From positions 1 to 5,493 of the forward strand of contig JAJZLX010000110.1 of the NCBI GenBank assembly GCA_021850555.1: 5,493 bases of DNA, in the 5' to 3' direction. Position 1 is the stretch's first letter, and each line of letters opens with the position of its first letter. This document shows, piece by piece, positions 1 to 5,493 of this stretch. This stretch comes from Pseudomonadota bacterium (GTDB lineage: Bacteria > Pseudomonadota > Gammaproteobacteria > Steroidobacterales > Steroidobacteraceae). The notes beneath the pieces were generated by a model that made no database searches, was not told where the DNA came from, and saw only the letters and a list, made by a program, of their open reading frames with translations. Both the position numbers and the translations under genes were made by a program.

Positions 1-386
1 AGACGGGTCAGATGCTGGCTGTGGATGCGTTCGAAGTCGGCGAGGTCCGCCACCACGACGCGCAGCAGGTAGTCGTGCTCACCGGTCATGAGGTAGCACT
101 CCATGACCTGGGGAATCTTGCGCACCGCGGCCTCGAAGGCCTCCAGCCCCGGCTGACTCTGGCGGTCGAGCGTGATGCTCACGAACACGTTGACCGGGTA
201 TCCGGCCTTGTGCTGGTTGACGAGGGCGGTGTACCCCTCGATGAGGCCGCAATCCTCGAGCGCCTTCACACGGCGCAGGCAGGCCGACTCGGACAGGCTC
301 ACCTCGCCGGCGAGCTTCGCATTGGTGAGGCGCGCATCCTGCTGCAGTCGACGCAGGATGACGCGATCGTAGCGGTCCAGTTCCAT
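1..386 (-). CDS. Lrp/AsnC-family transcriptional regulator, C-terminus cut off by window edge
   Basis: Leucine-responsive-type DNA-binding regulator; the likely target is the divergent ald gene, with an amino acid as effector (inferred from family and position). Translating the minus strand from the ATG at 386-384 gives 128 complete codons plus two bases with no stop, so roughly the last 25-35 residues of a usual ~150-160-residue protein lie outside. The start reads MELDRYDRVILRRLQQDARL, the classic Lrp opening. Residues about 20-50 form the helix-turn-helix (LAGEVSLSESACLRRVKAL) followed by GLIEGYTALV. From about 66 onward is the RAM/effector domain, including the family signature MTGEHDYLLRV at 100-110. 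The ribosome-binding site is poor; an in-frame TTG at 407-405 is a possible but less likely start. Family call is very secure; the exact target is inference. Homologues beside ald in other bacteria (for example mycobacterial AldR) activate or repress ald in response to alanine. Confidence 0.93.
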   Translation of the reverse strand, partial: MELDRYDRVILRRLQQDARLTNAKLAGEVSLSESACLRRVKALEDCGLIEGYTALVNQHKAGYPVNVFVSITLDRQSQPGLEAFEAAVRKIPQVMECYLMTGEHDYLLRVVVADLADFERIHSQHLTR

Positions 387-393
387 ATGCGCA

Positions 394-431
394 ATATTCT
401 GCCACAAATTTACTCGTGAATGACAGAACAT
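394..431. repeat. Imperfect inverted repeat, candidate Lrp-family operator
   Basis: ATATTCTGCCA at 394-404 and TGACAGAACAT at 421-431 are inverted copies matching at 9 of 11 positions, with TTCTG/CAGAA as the perfect core. The half-sites are 27 bases apart centre to centre, and the spacer contains the palindrome AAATTT. It lies 8 bases from the regulator's start codon, a position that would suit autoregulation as well as control of ald. Lrp-family proteins bind degenerate palindromes, often several in a row, so this is a candidate rather than an identified site. Confidence 0.35.
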
Positions 432-510
432 GCCGCCCAGGATCACCCGTTGCCGGATTTCGCAAGTCCCCGCCAGGCCGCCTTCCTAAGCTGTGAGCAG
501 TCATTCAGCT

Positions 511-516
511 GGGGGA
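511..516 (+). promoter_or_regulatory. Ribosome-binding site of ald
   Basis: GGGGGA lies 9 bases before the ATG at 526. It decides the start: an in-frame GTG at 493 would add 11 residues of unconserved sequence and would place this purine run inside the coding region. Confidence 0.6.
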
Positions 517-525
517 AACGCACTC

Positions 526-1638
526 ATGCGTATCGGTGTTCCGCGCGAGATCAAGGTTCATGAATATCGGGTCGGGCTCGTCCCCGCGGGGGTGCGCGAG
601 CTCACCGCCGCCGGCCACGAGGTACTGGTCGAGACCGGAGCGGGCGCCGGCATCGGCATCGCCGATGTCGAGTATCGCGCGGCAGGCGCGAGCATCCTCG
701 CCACGGCCGCCGAGGTGTTTGGCCGCGCCGACCTGGTGGTGAAGGTCAAGGAGCCGCAGCTGCCCGAGTGCGCCATGCTGCGCTCCGGCCAGGTTCTGTT
801 CACCTACCTGCACCTGGCGCCCGATCCGAAGCAGGCGCACGCCCTGATGCAATCGGGCGTCACCGCCATCGCCTACGAGACGGTGACTCGCAACGGCGCG
901 CTGCCGCTGTTGACGCCGATGAGCGAGGTGGCCGGACGCATGTCGGTGCAGGTCGGGGCGAGCTGCCTGCAGAAGGCCAACGGCGGCCGTGGCGTGCTGC
1001 TCGGCGGTGTGCCGGGCGTGCCTCCGGCCAAGGTGGTGATTCTCGGCGGCGGTGTCGCCGGCACGCATGCCGCGCAGATGGCTGTCGGTCTGCACGCCGA
1101 TGTGACCGTGGTCGACCGCTCGGTCGAGCGGCTGCGCGAGCTTTCGGCGCAGTTCGGCTCCTCGCTGCGCACGGCGTATTCCACCGCCGAGGCCGTCGAG
1201 CGGCTGGTCAAGGACGCCGACGTGGTGATCGGCGCGGTGCTGATCGCGGGCGCCGCCGCGCCGAAGCTGGTGACGCGGGCGATGCTCTCGACCATGCAGC
1301 CGGGCTCGGTGCTGGTGGACATCTCCATCGACCAGGGCGGCTGCTTCGAGACAAGCCGCCCGACCACCCATGCCGAGCCGACCTTCATCGTCGATGGCGT
1401 CGTGCATTACTGTGTTGCCAACATGCCGGGCGCCGTTGCGCGCACCTCGACGCTGGCGCTGACCAATGCGACGCTCCCGTATGTGAGGATGCTGGCGGAT
1501 CATGGCTGGCAGGCCGCCCTCAGCAAGGATCCGGGCTTCGCGGCCGGACTGAACGTGTATGCCGGGGGCATCACCTTCCCAGCGGTGGCGCAGGCGCTCG
1601 GCGTGCCGCTGACGCCCTCGCCGATCCGGGCAGGCTGA
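526..1638 (+). CDS. ald: Alanine dehydrogenase (NAD-dependent)
   Basis: Cytoplasmic enzyme that reversibly deaminates L-alanine to pyruvate and ammonium with reduction of NAD+. The protein has 370 residues, the family's normal length (about 370-378). It opens MRIGVPREIKVHEYRVGL, the near-invariant Ald N-terminus, which supports the ATG at 526. Residues matching the known pyruvate and catalytic positions are present: Arg15, Lys75 (in VKVKEP) and His96 (in TYLHLA). The Rossmann domain has GGGVAG at 174-179, with Asp197 at the end of the next strand (VVDR) for the NAD ribose. Asp269 in DISIDQGG corresponds to the catalytic Asp270 of the mycobacterial enzyme. The gene diverges from an Lrp-type regulator, a common pairing that suggests alanine-responsive control. 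Nothing appears broken. The NAD(P) transhydrogenase alpha subunit is a related family, but the length, active-site set and stand-alone gene argue for Ald. Confidence 0.97.
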   Translation: MRIGVPREIKVHEYRVGLVPAGVRELTAAGHEVLVETGAGAGIGIADVEYRAAGASILATAAEVFGRADLVVKVKEPQLPECAMLRSGQVLFTYLHLAPDPKQAHALMQSGVTAIAYETVTRNGALPLLTPMSEVAGRMSVQVGASCLQKANGGRGVLLGGVPGVPPAKVVILGGGVAGTHAAQMAVGLHADVTVVDRSVERLRELSAQFGSSLRTAYSTAEAVERLVKDADVVIGAVLIAGAAAPKLVTRAMLSTMQPGSVLVDISIDQGGCFETSRPTTHAEPTFIVDGVVHYCVANMPGAVARTSTLALTNATLPYVRMLADHGWQAALSKDPGFAAGLNVYAGGITFPAVAQALGVPLTPSPIRAG

Positions 1639-1660
1639 TCCGGCGTCGTCCGCGGCGCGC

Positions 1661-1731
1661 CGGTGAGCTCTGTGGTGCGCCTCGCGCGGATGAGCGGACT
1701 CGTCCGCGCGAGGCGCCTGCGGTGCTCATCG
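1661..1731 (+). terminator. Strong hairpin after ald, possible transcription terminator without a T-tract
   Basis: The core at 1677-1716 is a 14-bp perfect stem (GCGCCTCGCGCGGA with its exact complement at 1703-1716). It is extended inward by TGAG/CTCG (one T-G wobble) to 18 bp, closing on a CGGA tetraloop. Beyond an internal loop of 8 and 7 bases, 1661-1668 pairs with 1724-1731 (8 bp, one wobble). It starts 22 bases after the ald stop, where a terminator is expected. No run of T follows on either strand, so it is not a textbook intrinsic terminator. It could instead block 3' exonucleases, act as a T-less terminator in both directions, or be a copy of a dispersed palindromic repeat. The structure is certain from the sequence; its role is not. 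Confidence 0.45.
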
Positions 1732-1828
1732 AGGCAGGGAGCGCTGCGGGCAGGCTCCGCCTGGCGCCCTCGTGCGGTGGCGAACCTGAGAGCCTAATCA
1801 CATAACCTAAAAATCTGGCGGCGGGCGG

Positions 1829-1850
1829 GCCCCGGGCCGGTTGCCGGGGC
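1829..1850. repeat. GC-rich inverted repeat in the cysQ upstream region
   Basis: GCCCCGG at 1829-1835 is the exact inverted complement of CCGGGGC at 1844-1850, with an 8-base loop. It lies 44 bases before the cysQ start and directly overlaps the only promoter-like -35 hexamer (TTGCCG, 1841-1846). It could be an operator or a leader structure, or simply chance in very GC-rich DNA. Confidence 0.3.
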
Positions 1851-1894
1851 GGCGCATTGTGTAGACTGGACGTCCGTGTCTGACGGATAGGCCC

Positions 1895-2707
1895 GTGTCA
1901 CCCATCGGCGATTCAGAACTGCTCGACGCTCTGCTCGAGGCGGCCTACGCGGCCGGCGTGGCCGCGCACGCGCGGTATCGCAGCGGCTTCACGGTCGAGC
2001 ACAAGGCAGACCGTTCACCGGTCACGGAGGCCGACCGCGCCTCCGAAGCGATCATTCTCGAACATCTCGCCCGCCTCGCCCCGCACATCCCCGTGGTGGC
2101 CGAGGAGTCGGTCGCCGAGGGGCGCGTCCCCGAGGTCGGCGCGGTGTTCTTCCTGGTCGATCCGCTCGATGGCACCAAGGAGTTCATCCATCGGCGCGGG
2201 GACTTCACCGTGAATATCGCGCTCATCCGCGGCGGGCGGCCGGCGCTCGGCGTCGTCTATGCGCCGGTGAGCGGCATGCTTTACGCGGGCGATGTGCCCG
2301 CCGCGTACGCTTTCCGCTGCGCCCGCCCGACGGACGGGCCGGTGGCGGGTCCGCGGCAGCGCCTGCGCGTGCGCCCGGTCCCCGCCGAGGGGGTGACCGC
2401 GGTCGTGTCGCGTTCGCATTCGAACCCGGAGACGGAAACCTACCTGCATCACTATGCGGTGCGTCACCGCGTTTCGGTCGGCTCTTCGCTCAAGTTCTGT
2501 CTGGTGGCCTCGGGCGAGGCGGATCTGTATCCGCGGCTCGGACCGACCATGGAGTGGGACACCGCCGCGGGGCACGCGGTGCTGGTGGCGGCGGGCGGGC
2601 GGGTGATCGCCCCGGGCGGCGAGCCGCTGCAGTATGGCAAGCCGCAATTCCGCAACCCGTTCTTCATTGCCGGCGGGCCGCTCGAGCTCGCGCCGCTGGC
2701 GGTCTGA
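1895..2707 (+). CDS. cysQ: 3'(2'),5'-bisphosphate nucleotidase CysQ (inositol monophosphatase superfamily)
   Basis: Mg2+-dependent phosphatase that hydrolyses PAP (3',5'-ADP) to AMP and phosphate, and can act on PAPS; it clears the inhibitory by-product of PAPS use. The protein has 270 residues, slightly longer than E. coli CysQ (246). Metal and active-site motifs occur in order: [11 protein letters not shown] at 37-47, the Glu pair in VAEES at 68-72, [10 protein letters not shown] at 89-98 followed by [12 protein letters not shown] (100-111), SRSH at 172-175, [10 protein letters not shown] at 196-205 and WDTAAGHAV at 221-229. DPLDGTKEF and SSLKFCLVA mark the CysQ branch rather than inositol monophosphatase. 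The start is GTG at 1895, with a GGATAGG purine stretch at 1885-1891 upstream; no better in-frame start is seen. Part of the extra length is at residues about 143-160, rich in Arg and Pro. It leads the operon with cysD only 4 bases downstream, coupling PAP removal to sulfate activation. Confidence 0.95.
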   Translation: MSPIGDSELLDALLEAAYAAGVAAHARYRSGFTVEHKADRSPVTEADRASEAIILEHLARLAPHIPVVAEESVAEGRVPEVGAVFFLVDPLDGTKEFIHRRGDFTVNIALIRGGRPALGVVYAPVSGMLYAGDVPAAYAFRCARPTDGPVAGPRQRLRVRPVPAEGVTAVVSRSHSNPETETYLHHYAVRHRVSVGSSLKFCLVASGEADLYPRLGPTMEWDTAAGHAVLVAAGGRVIAPGGEPLQYGKPQFRNPFFIAGGPLELAPLAV

Positions 2708-2711
2708 GCGC

Positions 2712-3638
2712 ATGAGCACCCACACACTGTCCCGACCGCGGCTCTCCGAGCACCTCAAGCGCCTCGAGTCCGAGTCGATCGGCATCCTGCGAGAGGTGGT
2801 CGCGGAGTTTCGCAACCCCGTGATGCTCTACTCCATCGGCAAGGACTCCGGGGTGATGCTGCACCTGGCGATCAAGGCGTTCTATCCGTCGAAGCCGCCG
2901 TTTCCGCTGCTGCACGTCGATACCACCTGGAAGTTCCGCGACATGATCCGCCACCGCGATGAGGTGGTGGCGCGCTACGGGCTGAAGCTGCTGGTGCACA
3001 CCAACCCGGAGGGGCTTGCGCGCGGCATCAATCCCATCACCTCGGGCTCGCAGCTGCACACCCAGGTGATGAAGACCGAGGCGTTGAAGCAGGCGCTCGA
3101 CCAGTGGGGTTTCGATGCCGCCTTCGGTGGTGCGCGCCGCGATGAGGAGAAAAGCCGCGCCAAGGAGCGCATCTTCTCCTTCCGCTCCCCCGGCCACGTC
3201 TGGGACCCGCGCAACCAGCGTCCGGAGCTCTGGGACCTCTACAACACGCGGATCAGCCAGGGCGAGACCATCCGCGTCTTTCCGCTCTCGAACTGGACGG
3301 AGCTCGACATCTGGCAGTACACGCGCGCCGAAGGCATTCCGGTGGTGCCGCTGTATTTCGCCGCCGTCAGGCCGGTGGTGGAGCGTGACGGCCAGCTCAT
3401 CATGCGCGATGACGAGCGGCTGCCGTTGAAGCCCGGGGAGACGGTGCAGATGCGCCGGGTGCGCTTTCGCTCTCTCGGCTGCTATCCGCTCTCGGCCGCG
3501 ATCGACAGCACCGCCGCCACCCTCGATGACATCATCGCCGAGATGCTCGCCACGCGCACTTCGGAGCGCTCCGGGCGGCTGATCGACAGCGACGAGGCGG
3601 CCTCGATGGAGAAAAAGAAACGTGACGGGTATTTCTGA
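2712..3638 (+). CDS. cysD: Sulfate adenylyltransferase subunit 2 (ATP sulfurylase small subunit)
   Basis: Catalytic subunit of heterodimeric ATP sulfurylase; with the CysN GTPase it makes adenosine 5'-phosphosulfate (APS) and pyrophosphate from ATP and sulfate. 308 residues against about 302 in E. coli. The PP-loop SIGKDSG sits at 41-47 within [18 protein letters not shown]; the last position is Gly where E. coli has Ser. Other family blocks are [11 protein letters not shown], the arginine-rich [15 protein letters not shown] at 139-153, [27 protein letters not shown] ending at 260, and the conserved C-terminal tail [10 protein letters not shown] (299-308). This PP-loop domain is shared with PAPS reductase, but the tail and [12 protein letters not shown] identify CysD. 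The ATG at 2712 gives the family N-terminus; an upstream ATG at 2634 would overlap cysQ by 74 bases and add unconserved sequence. The Shine-Dalgarno signal is weak, so translation may be coupled to cysQ termination four bases before. Confidence 0.97.
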   Translation: MSTHTLSRPRLSEHLKRLESESIGILREVVAEFRNPVMLYSIGKDSGVMLHLAIKAFYPSKPPFPLLHVDTTWKFRDMIRHRDEVVARYGLKLLVHTNPEGLARGINPITSGSQLHTQVMKTEALKQALDQWGFDAAFGGARRDEEKSRAKERIFSFRSPGHVWDPRNQRPELWDLYNTRISQGETIRVFPLSNWTELDIWQYTRAEGIPVVPLYFAAVRPVVERDGQLIMRDDERLPLKPGETVQMRRVRFRSLGCYPLSAAIDSTAATLDDIIAEMLATRTSERSGRLIDSDEAASMEKKKRDGYF

Positions 3639-3641
3639 GGA
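3636..3641 (+). promoter_or_regulatory. Ribosome-binding site of cysNC overlapping the cysD stop
   Basis: TGAGGA includes the TGA stop of cysD and provides a GAGGA purine run 9 bases before the ATG at 3651. This arrangement favours translational coupling of cysD and cysNC, which would help balance the two ATP sulfurylase subunits. Confidence 0.55.
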
Positions 3642-3650
3642 CGCGACCCG

Positions 3651-5483
3651 ATGATCTCCGGCGCACATCCCGAAGTCAGCGTGAGCCCCGGCGGTGCCGG
3701 CGGTCCGGAAAAGGCGCTGCTGCGCTTCCTCACCTGCGGTTCGGTGGACGATGGCAAATCGACGCTGATCGGGCGGCTGCTGTACGACACCCGCCTGATC
3801 CTCGATGACCAGCTGGCCGCGCTCGAGCGCGACAGCCGCAGGCACGGCACCACCGACCAGGAACTCGACCTGGCGCTGCTCGTCGATGGCCTGCAGGCCG
3901 AGCGCGAGCAGGGCATCACCATCGATGTGGCGTACCGGTACTTCTCGACGCCGCGCCGCTCGTTCATCGTGGCCGATACCCCGGGTCACGAGCAGTACAC
4001 GCGCAACATGGCCACCGGGGCGTCGAACTGCCAGGCCGCCGTGATTCTGATCGATGCGCGCAAGGGCGTGCTCACCCAGACCCGTCGCCACAGCTACATC
4101 TGCTCGCTGCTCGGCATCCGGCACGTGGTGCTCGCGGTCAACAAGATCGATCTCGTCGAGTACTCCGGCGAGCGCTTCCATCACATCGTGGGCGATTATC
4201 TGGGGTTCGCGCAGGCGCTCGAGTTCAGCTCCATCACGCCCATTCCGCTCTCGGCGCGCTACGGCGACAACGTGATCCGCCGCTCCGAGCACCTGCGCTG
4301 GTACGAGGGGCCGACGCTGATCGAGCATCTCGAGGCGCTCGATGTCGCCGAGGAGCTCGAGGACAAGCCGTTCCGTTTCCCGGTCCAGTGGGTGAACCGG
4401 CCGGACCTCGATTTCCGCGGCTTTTCCGGCACCGTGGCCTCGGGCCGCATACGGCCGGGCGAGCGGGTGGTGGTGGCCGCCTCGGGCCGGCAGAGCACCA
4501 TCTCGCGCATCGTCACGGCCGATGGAGACCTGGCGGAGGCGCGCGCCGGCGATGCCGTGACGCTCACTCTCACGGACGAGGTGGATGTGGCGCGCGGCGA
4601 TGTGCTGGCGCAGGCCGATGCCCGGCCGGAAGTGGTCGATCAGTTCGCCGCCCAGGTGCTGTGGATGATCGAGGAGCCGATGCTGCCCGGGCGTTCCTAC
4701 CTGATGCGCATCGGCACGAAGTTCGTGCCGGCCCGGGTCACCAGCCTCAAGCACAAGACCGACGTCAACACGCTGGAGCACATCGCCGCGAAGACCCTCG
4801 GGCTCAACGAGATCGGCTTCTGCAATCTCGGCACGGCGAGCCCGGTCGCCTTCGACCCCTACGCCGAGAACCGCGCGACCGGCGCCTTCGTGCTCATCGA
4901 CCGCTTCACGCACGCCACGGCGGGCGCGGGCATGATCAGCTTCGGGCTGCGCCGGGCGACCAACATCCACCGCCAGGCGCTGCTGGTCGACAAGGTCGCG
5001 CGCACCCGTCTCAACGGTCACCGGCCGGCGATCCTGTGGTTCACGGGCCTCTCTGGCTCGGGCAAGAGCACCATCGCCAACATCGTGGAGCGCGAGCTGC
5101 ATGCCCACGGCGCGCACACCTACATGCTCGACGGCGACAACGTGCGCCACGGTCTGAATCGCGATCTCGGCTTCACCGACGCCGACCGCGTGGAGAACGT
5201 CCGCCGCGTCGGCGAGGTGGCCCGGCTGTTCGTCGACGCCGGGGCGATTGTGCTGTGCTCGTTCATCTCACCGTTCCGGGCCGAGCGGCGCATGGTGCGC
5301 GAGCTCGTCGAGACCGGCGAGTTCATCGAGATCTTCGTCGACACTTCGATCGAGGAGTGCAAGCGGCGCGATCCCAAGGGCCTGTATGCGCGCGCGCTGC
5401 AGGGCAAGATCAAGAATTTCACCGGCATCGACTCGCCCTACGAGGCTCCCGAGGCCGCCGAAGTGGTGCTCGAGACCGGCTGA
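3651..5483 (+). CDS. cysNC: Bifunctional sulfate adenylyltransferase subunit 1 / APS kinase, with short CysC C-terminus
   Basis: Fusion of the ATP sulfurylase GTPase subunit (CysN) and APS kinase (CysC), 610 residues. The CysN half drives APS synthesis with CysD; the CysC half uses ATP to turn APS into PAPS. An unconserved glycine-rich lead of about 20 residues precedes the GTPase motifs: GSVDDGKST at 30-38, [11 protein letters not shown] at 88-98, [12 protein letters not shown] at 109-120, NKID at 164-167. EF-Tu-like beta-barrel domains follow ([14 protein letters not shown] from 247), up to about residue 440 with [20 protein letters not shown] short linker with [11 protein letters not shown], typical of fused CysNC/NodQ proteins, leads into the kinase: Walker [10 protein letters not shown] at 466-474, [24 protein letters not shown] with Ser540 at the phospho-serine position, and [22 protein letters not shown]. 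The reading stops at EVVLETG, about 20-25 residues short of usual CysC ends, so the final helix is missing. All recognised catalytic motifs are intact. The ATG at 3651 has a good RBS. Confidence 0.95.
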   Translation: MISGAHPEVSVSPGGAGGPEKALLRFLTCGSVDDGKSTLIGRLLYDTRLILDDQLAALERDSRRHGTTDQELDLALLVDGLQAEREQGITIDVAYRYFSTPRRSFIVADTPGHEQYTRNMATGASNCQAAVILIDARKGVLTQTRRHSYICSLLGIRHVVLAVNKIDLVEYSGERFHHIVGDYLGFAQALEFSSITPIPLSARYGDNVIRRSEHLRWYEGPTLIEHLEALDVAEELEDKPFRFPVQWVNRPDLDFRGFSGTVASGRIRPGERVVVAASGRQSTISRIVTADGDLAEARAGDAVTLTLTDEVDVARGDVLAQADARPEVVDQFAAQVLWMIEEPMLPGRSYLMRIGTKFVPARVTSLKHKTDVNTLEHIAAKTLGLNEIGFCNLGTASPVAFDPYAENRATGAFVLIDRFTHATAGAGMISFGLRRATNIHRQALLVDKVARTRLNGHRPAILWFTGLSGSGKSTIANIVERELHAHGAHTYMLDGDNVRHGLNRDLGFTDADRVENVRRVGEVARLFVDAGAIVLCSFISPFRAERRMVRELVETGEFIEIFVDTSIEECKRRDPKGLYARALQGKIKNFTGIDSPYEAPEAAEVVLETG

Positions 5484-5493
5484 GGCCCCTAGG
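5484..5493. other. Ten bases after the cysNC stop
   Basis: Too short to assign. It ends in the palindrome CCTAGG. In the cysNC frame a second stop (TAG) follows two codons after the first, so simple readthrough would not extend the protein. Confidence 0.5.

Larger units (their letters stand above)
387..525. promoter_or_regulatory. Divergent intergenic control region between the Lrp-type regulator and ald
   Basis: These 139 bases separate two genes transcribed away from each other, so both promoters must lie here or inside the genes. The left part (387-431) is clearly more AT-rich than its surroundings, with AATATT at 393-398 and AAATTT at 406-411, as expected for an Lrp-type binding zone. 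I found no good paired -35/-10 boxes for either gene: TTGCCG at 450-455 has no matching -10 at normal distance, and TAAGCT at 487-492 has no matching -35. The regulatory role is inferred from gene orientation and composition. Confidence 0.6.
1639..1894. other. Intergenic gap between ald and the cys operon
   Basis: 256 bases with no credible gene; open frames crossing it are arginine/alanine/serine-rich shadows of GC-rich DNA. From left to right it holds a long hairpin (core 1677-1716), a small 5-bp stem (CAGGC 1751-1755 with GCCTG 1759-1763), an AT-rich patch (about 1795-1815) that could contain promoter elements, a GC-rich hairpin (1829-1850) and the leader of cysQ. A weak promoter-like pair is TTGCCG at 1841-1846 with TAGACT at 1862-1867, but the 15-base spacing is short, so I do not call it as a separate feature. 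Confidence 0.7.

Noticed and set aside
79..504. A 141-codon minus-strand open frame over the regulator and the divergent promoter region
   Set aside because: The neighbouring frame gives a textbook Lrp/AsnC protein from 386 leftwards; this one shows no domain and would use up the intergenic region.
1571..1801. A 76-codon minus-strand open frame in the ald-cysQ gap
   Set aside because: Its translation is almost entirely Arg, Ala, Ser, Pro and Gly, it overlaps the ald end and spans the large hairpin; nothing suggests a real protein.
768..1805. A 345-codon plus-strand open frame overlapping ald and running into the gap
   Set aside because: It is out of frame with the clearly conserved ald protein, and its translation is low-complexity and Arg/Ala/Gly-rich with no domain. 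The extension past ald is the same biased composition.
1841..1867. Possible sigma-70 promoter TTGCCG / TAGACT for the cys operon
   Set aside because: The 15-base spacing is short and the -10 is a poor match; not strong enough to annotate as a promoter.
2634..2711. Upstream ATG at 2634 as the cysD start
   Set aside because: It would overlap cysQ by 74 bases and add 26 residues absent from the family; the ATG at 2712 matches the usual CysD N-terminus and length.
2664..5150. An 828-codon open frame on the minus strand across cysD and cysNC
   Set aside because: It lies antisense to genes with full sets of conserved motifs, its translation is rich in Arg, His, Ala and Gly without recognisable domains, and such long antisense frames are common in GC-rich DNA.

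Overview
This 5.5-kb window is high-GC bacterial chromosome. Long open frames appear on the opposite strand of the real genes, which is the usual effect of G/C-rich third codon positions. The gene content (a divergent Lrp/AsnC regulator and alanine dehydrogenase, then cysQ, cysD and a fused cysNC) fits a high-GC member of the Pseudomonadota. I cannot place it more finely; a gamma- or alphaproteobacterium would both fit.

Layout. (1) Bases 1-386, minus strand: the N-terminal 128 codons of an Lrp/AsnC-family regulator that runs off the left edge. (2) 387-525: a shared divergent intergenic region with an AT-rich core and an imperfect inverted repeat, the likely control region for both neighbours. 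(3) 526-1638, plus: ald, an intact alanine dehydrogenase. (4) 1639-1894: a 256-base gap with no convincing gene. It holds a very strong 18-bp hairpin just after ald, a GC-rich 7-bp hairpin, a short AT-rich patch and the leader of the next operon. (5) 1895-5483, plus: a tight three-gene sulfate-activation operon, cysQ - cysD - cysNC, with gaps of only 4 and 12 bases.

How the genes work together. The left module looks like a locally regulated alanine-use pair: the Lrp-type protein probably senses an amino acid and controls ald, which interconverts L-alanine and pyruvate plus ammonium with NAD. The right module is the front end of assimilatory sulfate metabolism. CysD and the CysN half of CysNC form ATP sulfurylase, which makes APS; the CysC half phosphorylates APS to PAPS; CysQ removes the by-product PAP (3',5'-ADP) and can also hydrolyse PAPS. 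The strong hairpin and the gap separate the two modules.

The most unusual point is that the CysC half of CysNC stops at 5483, about 20-25 residues before the usual end of this domain, and only ten bases of the window follow. Otherwise these are well-known families in a familiar arrangement. I see no mobile element, CRISPR array, RNA gene or new defence or metabolic system.
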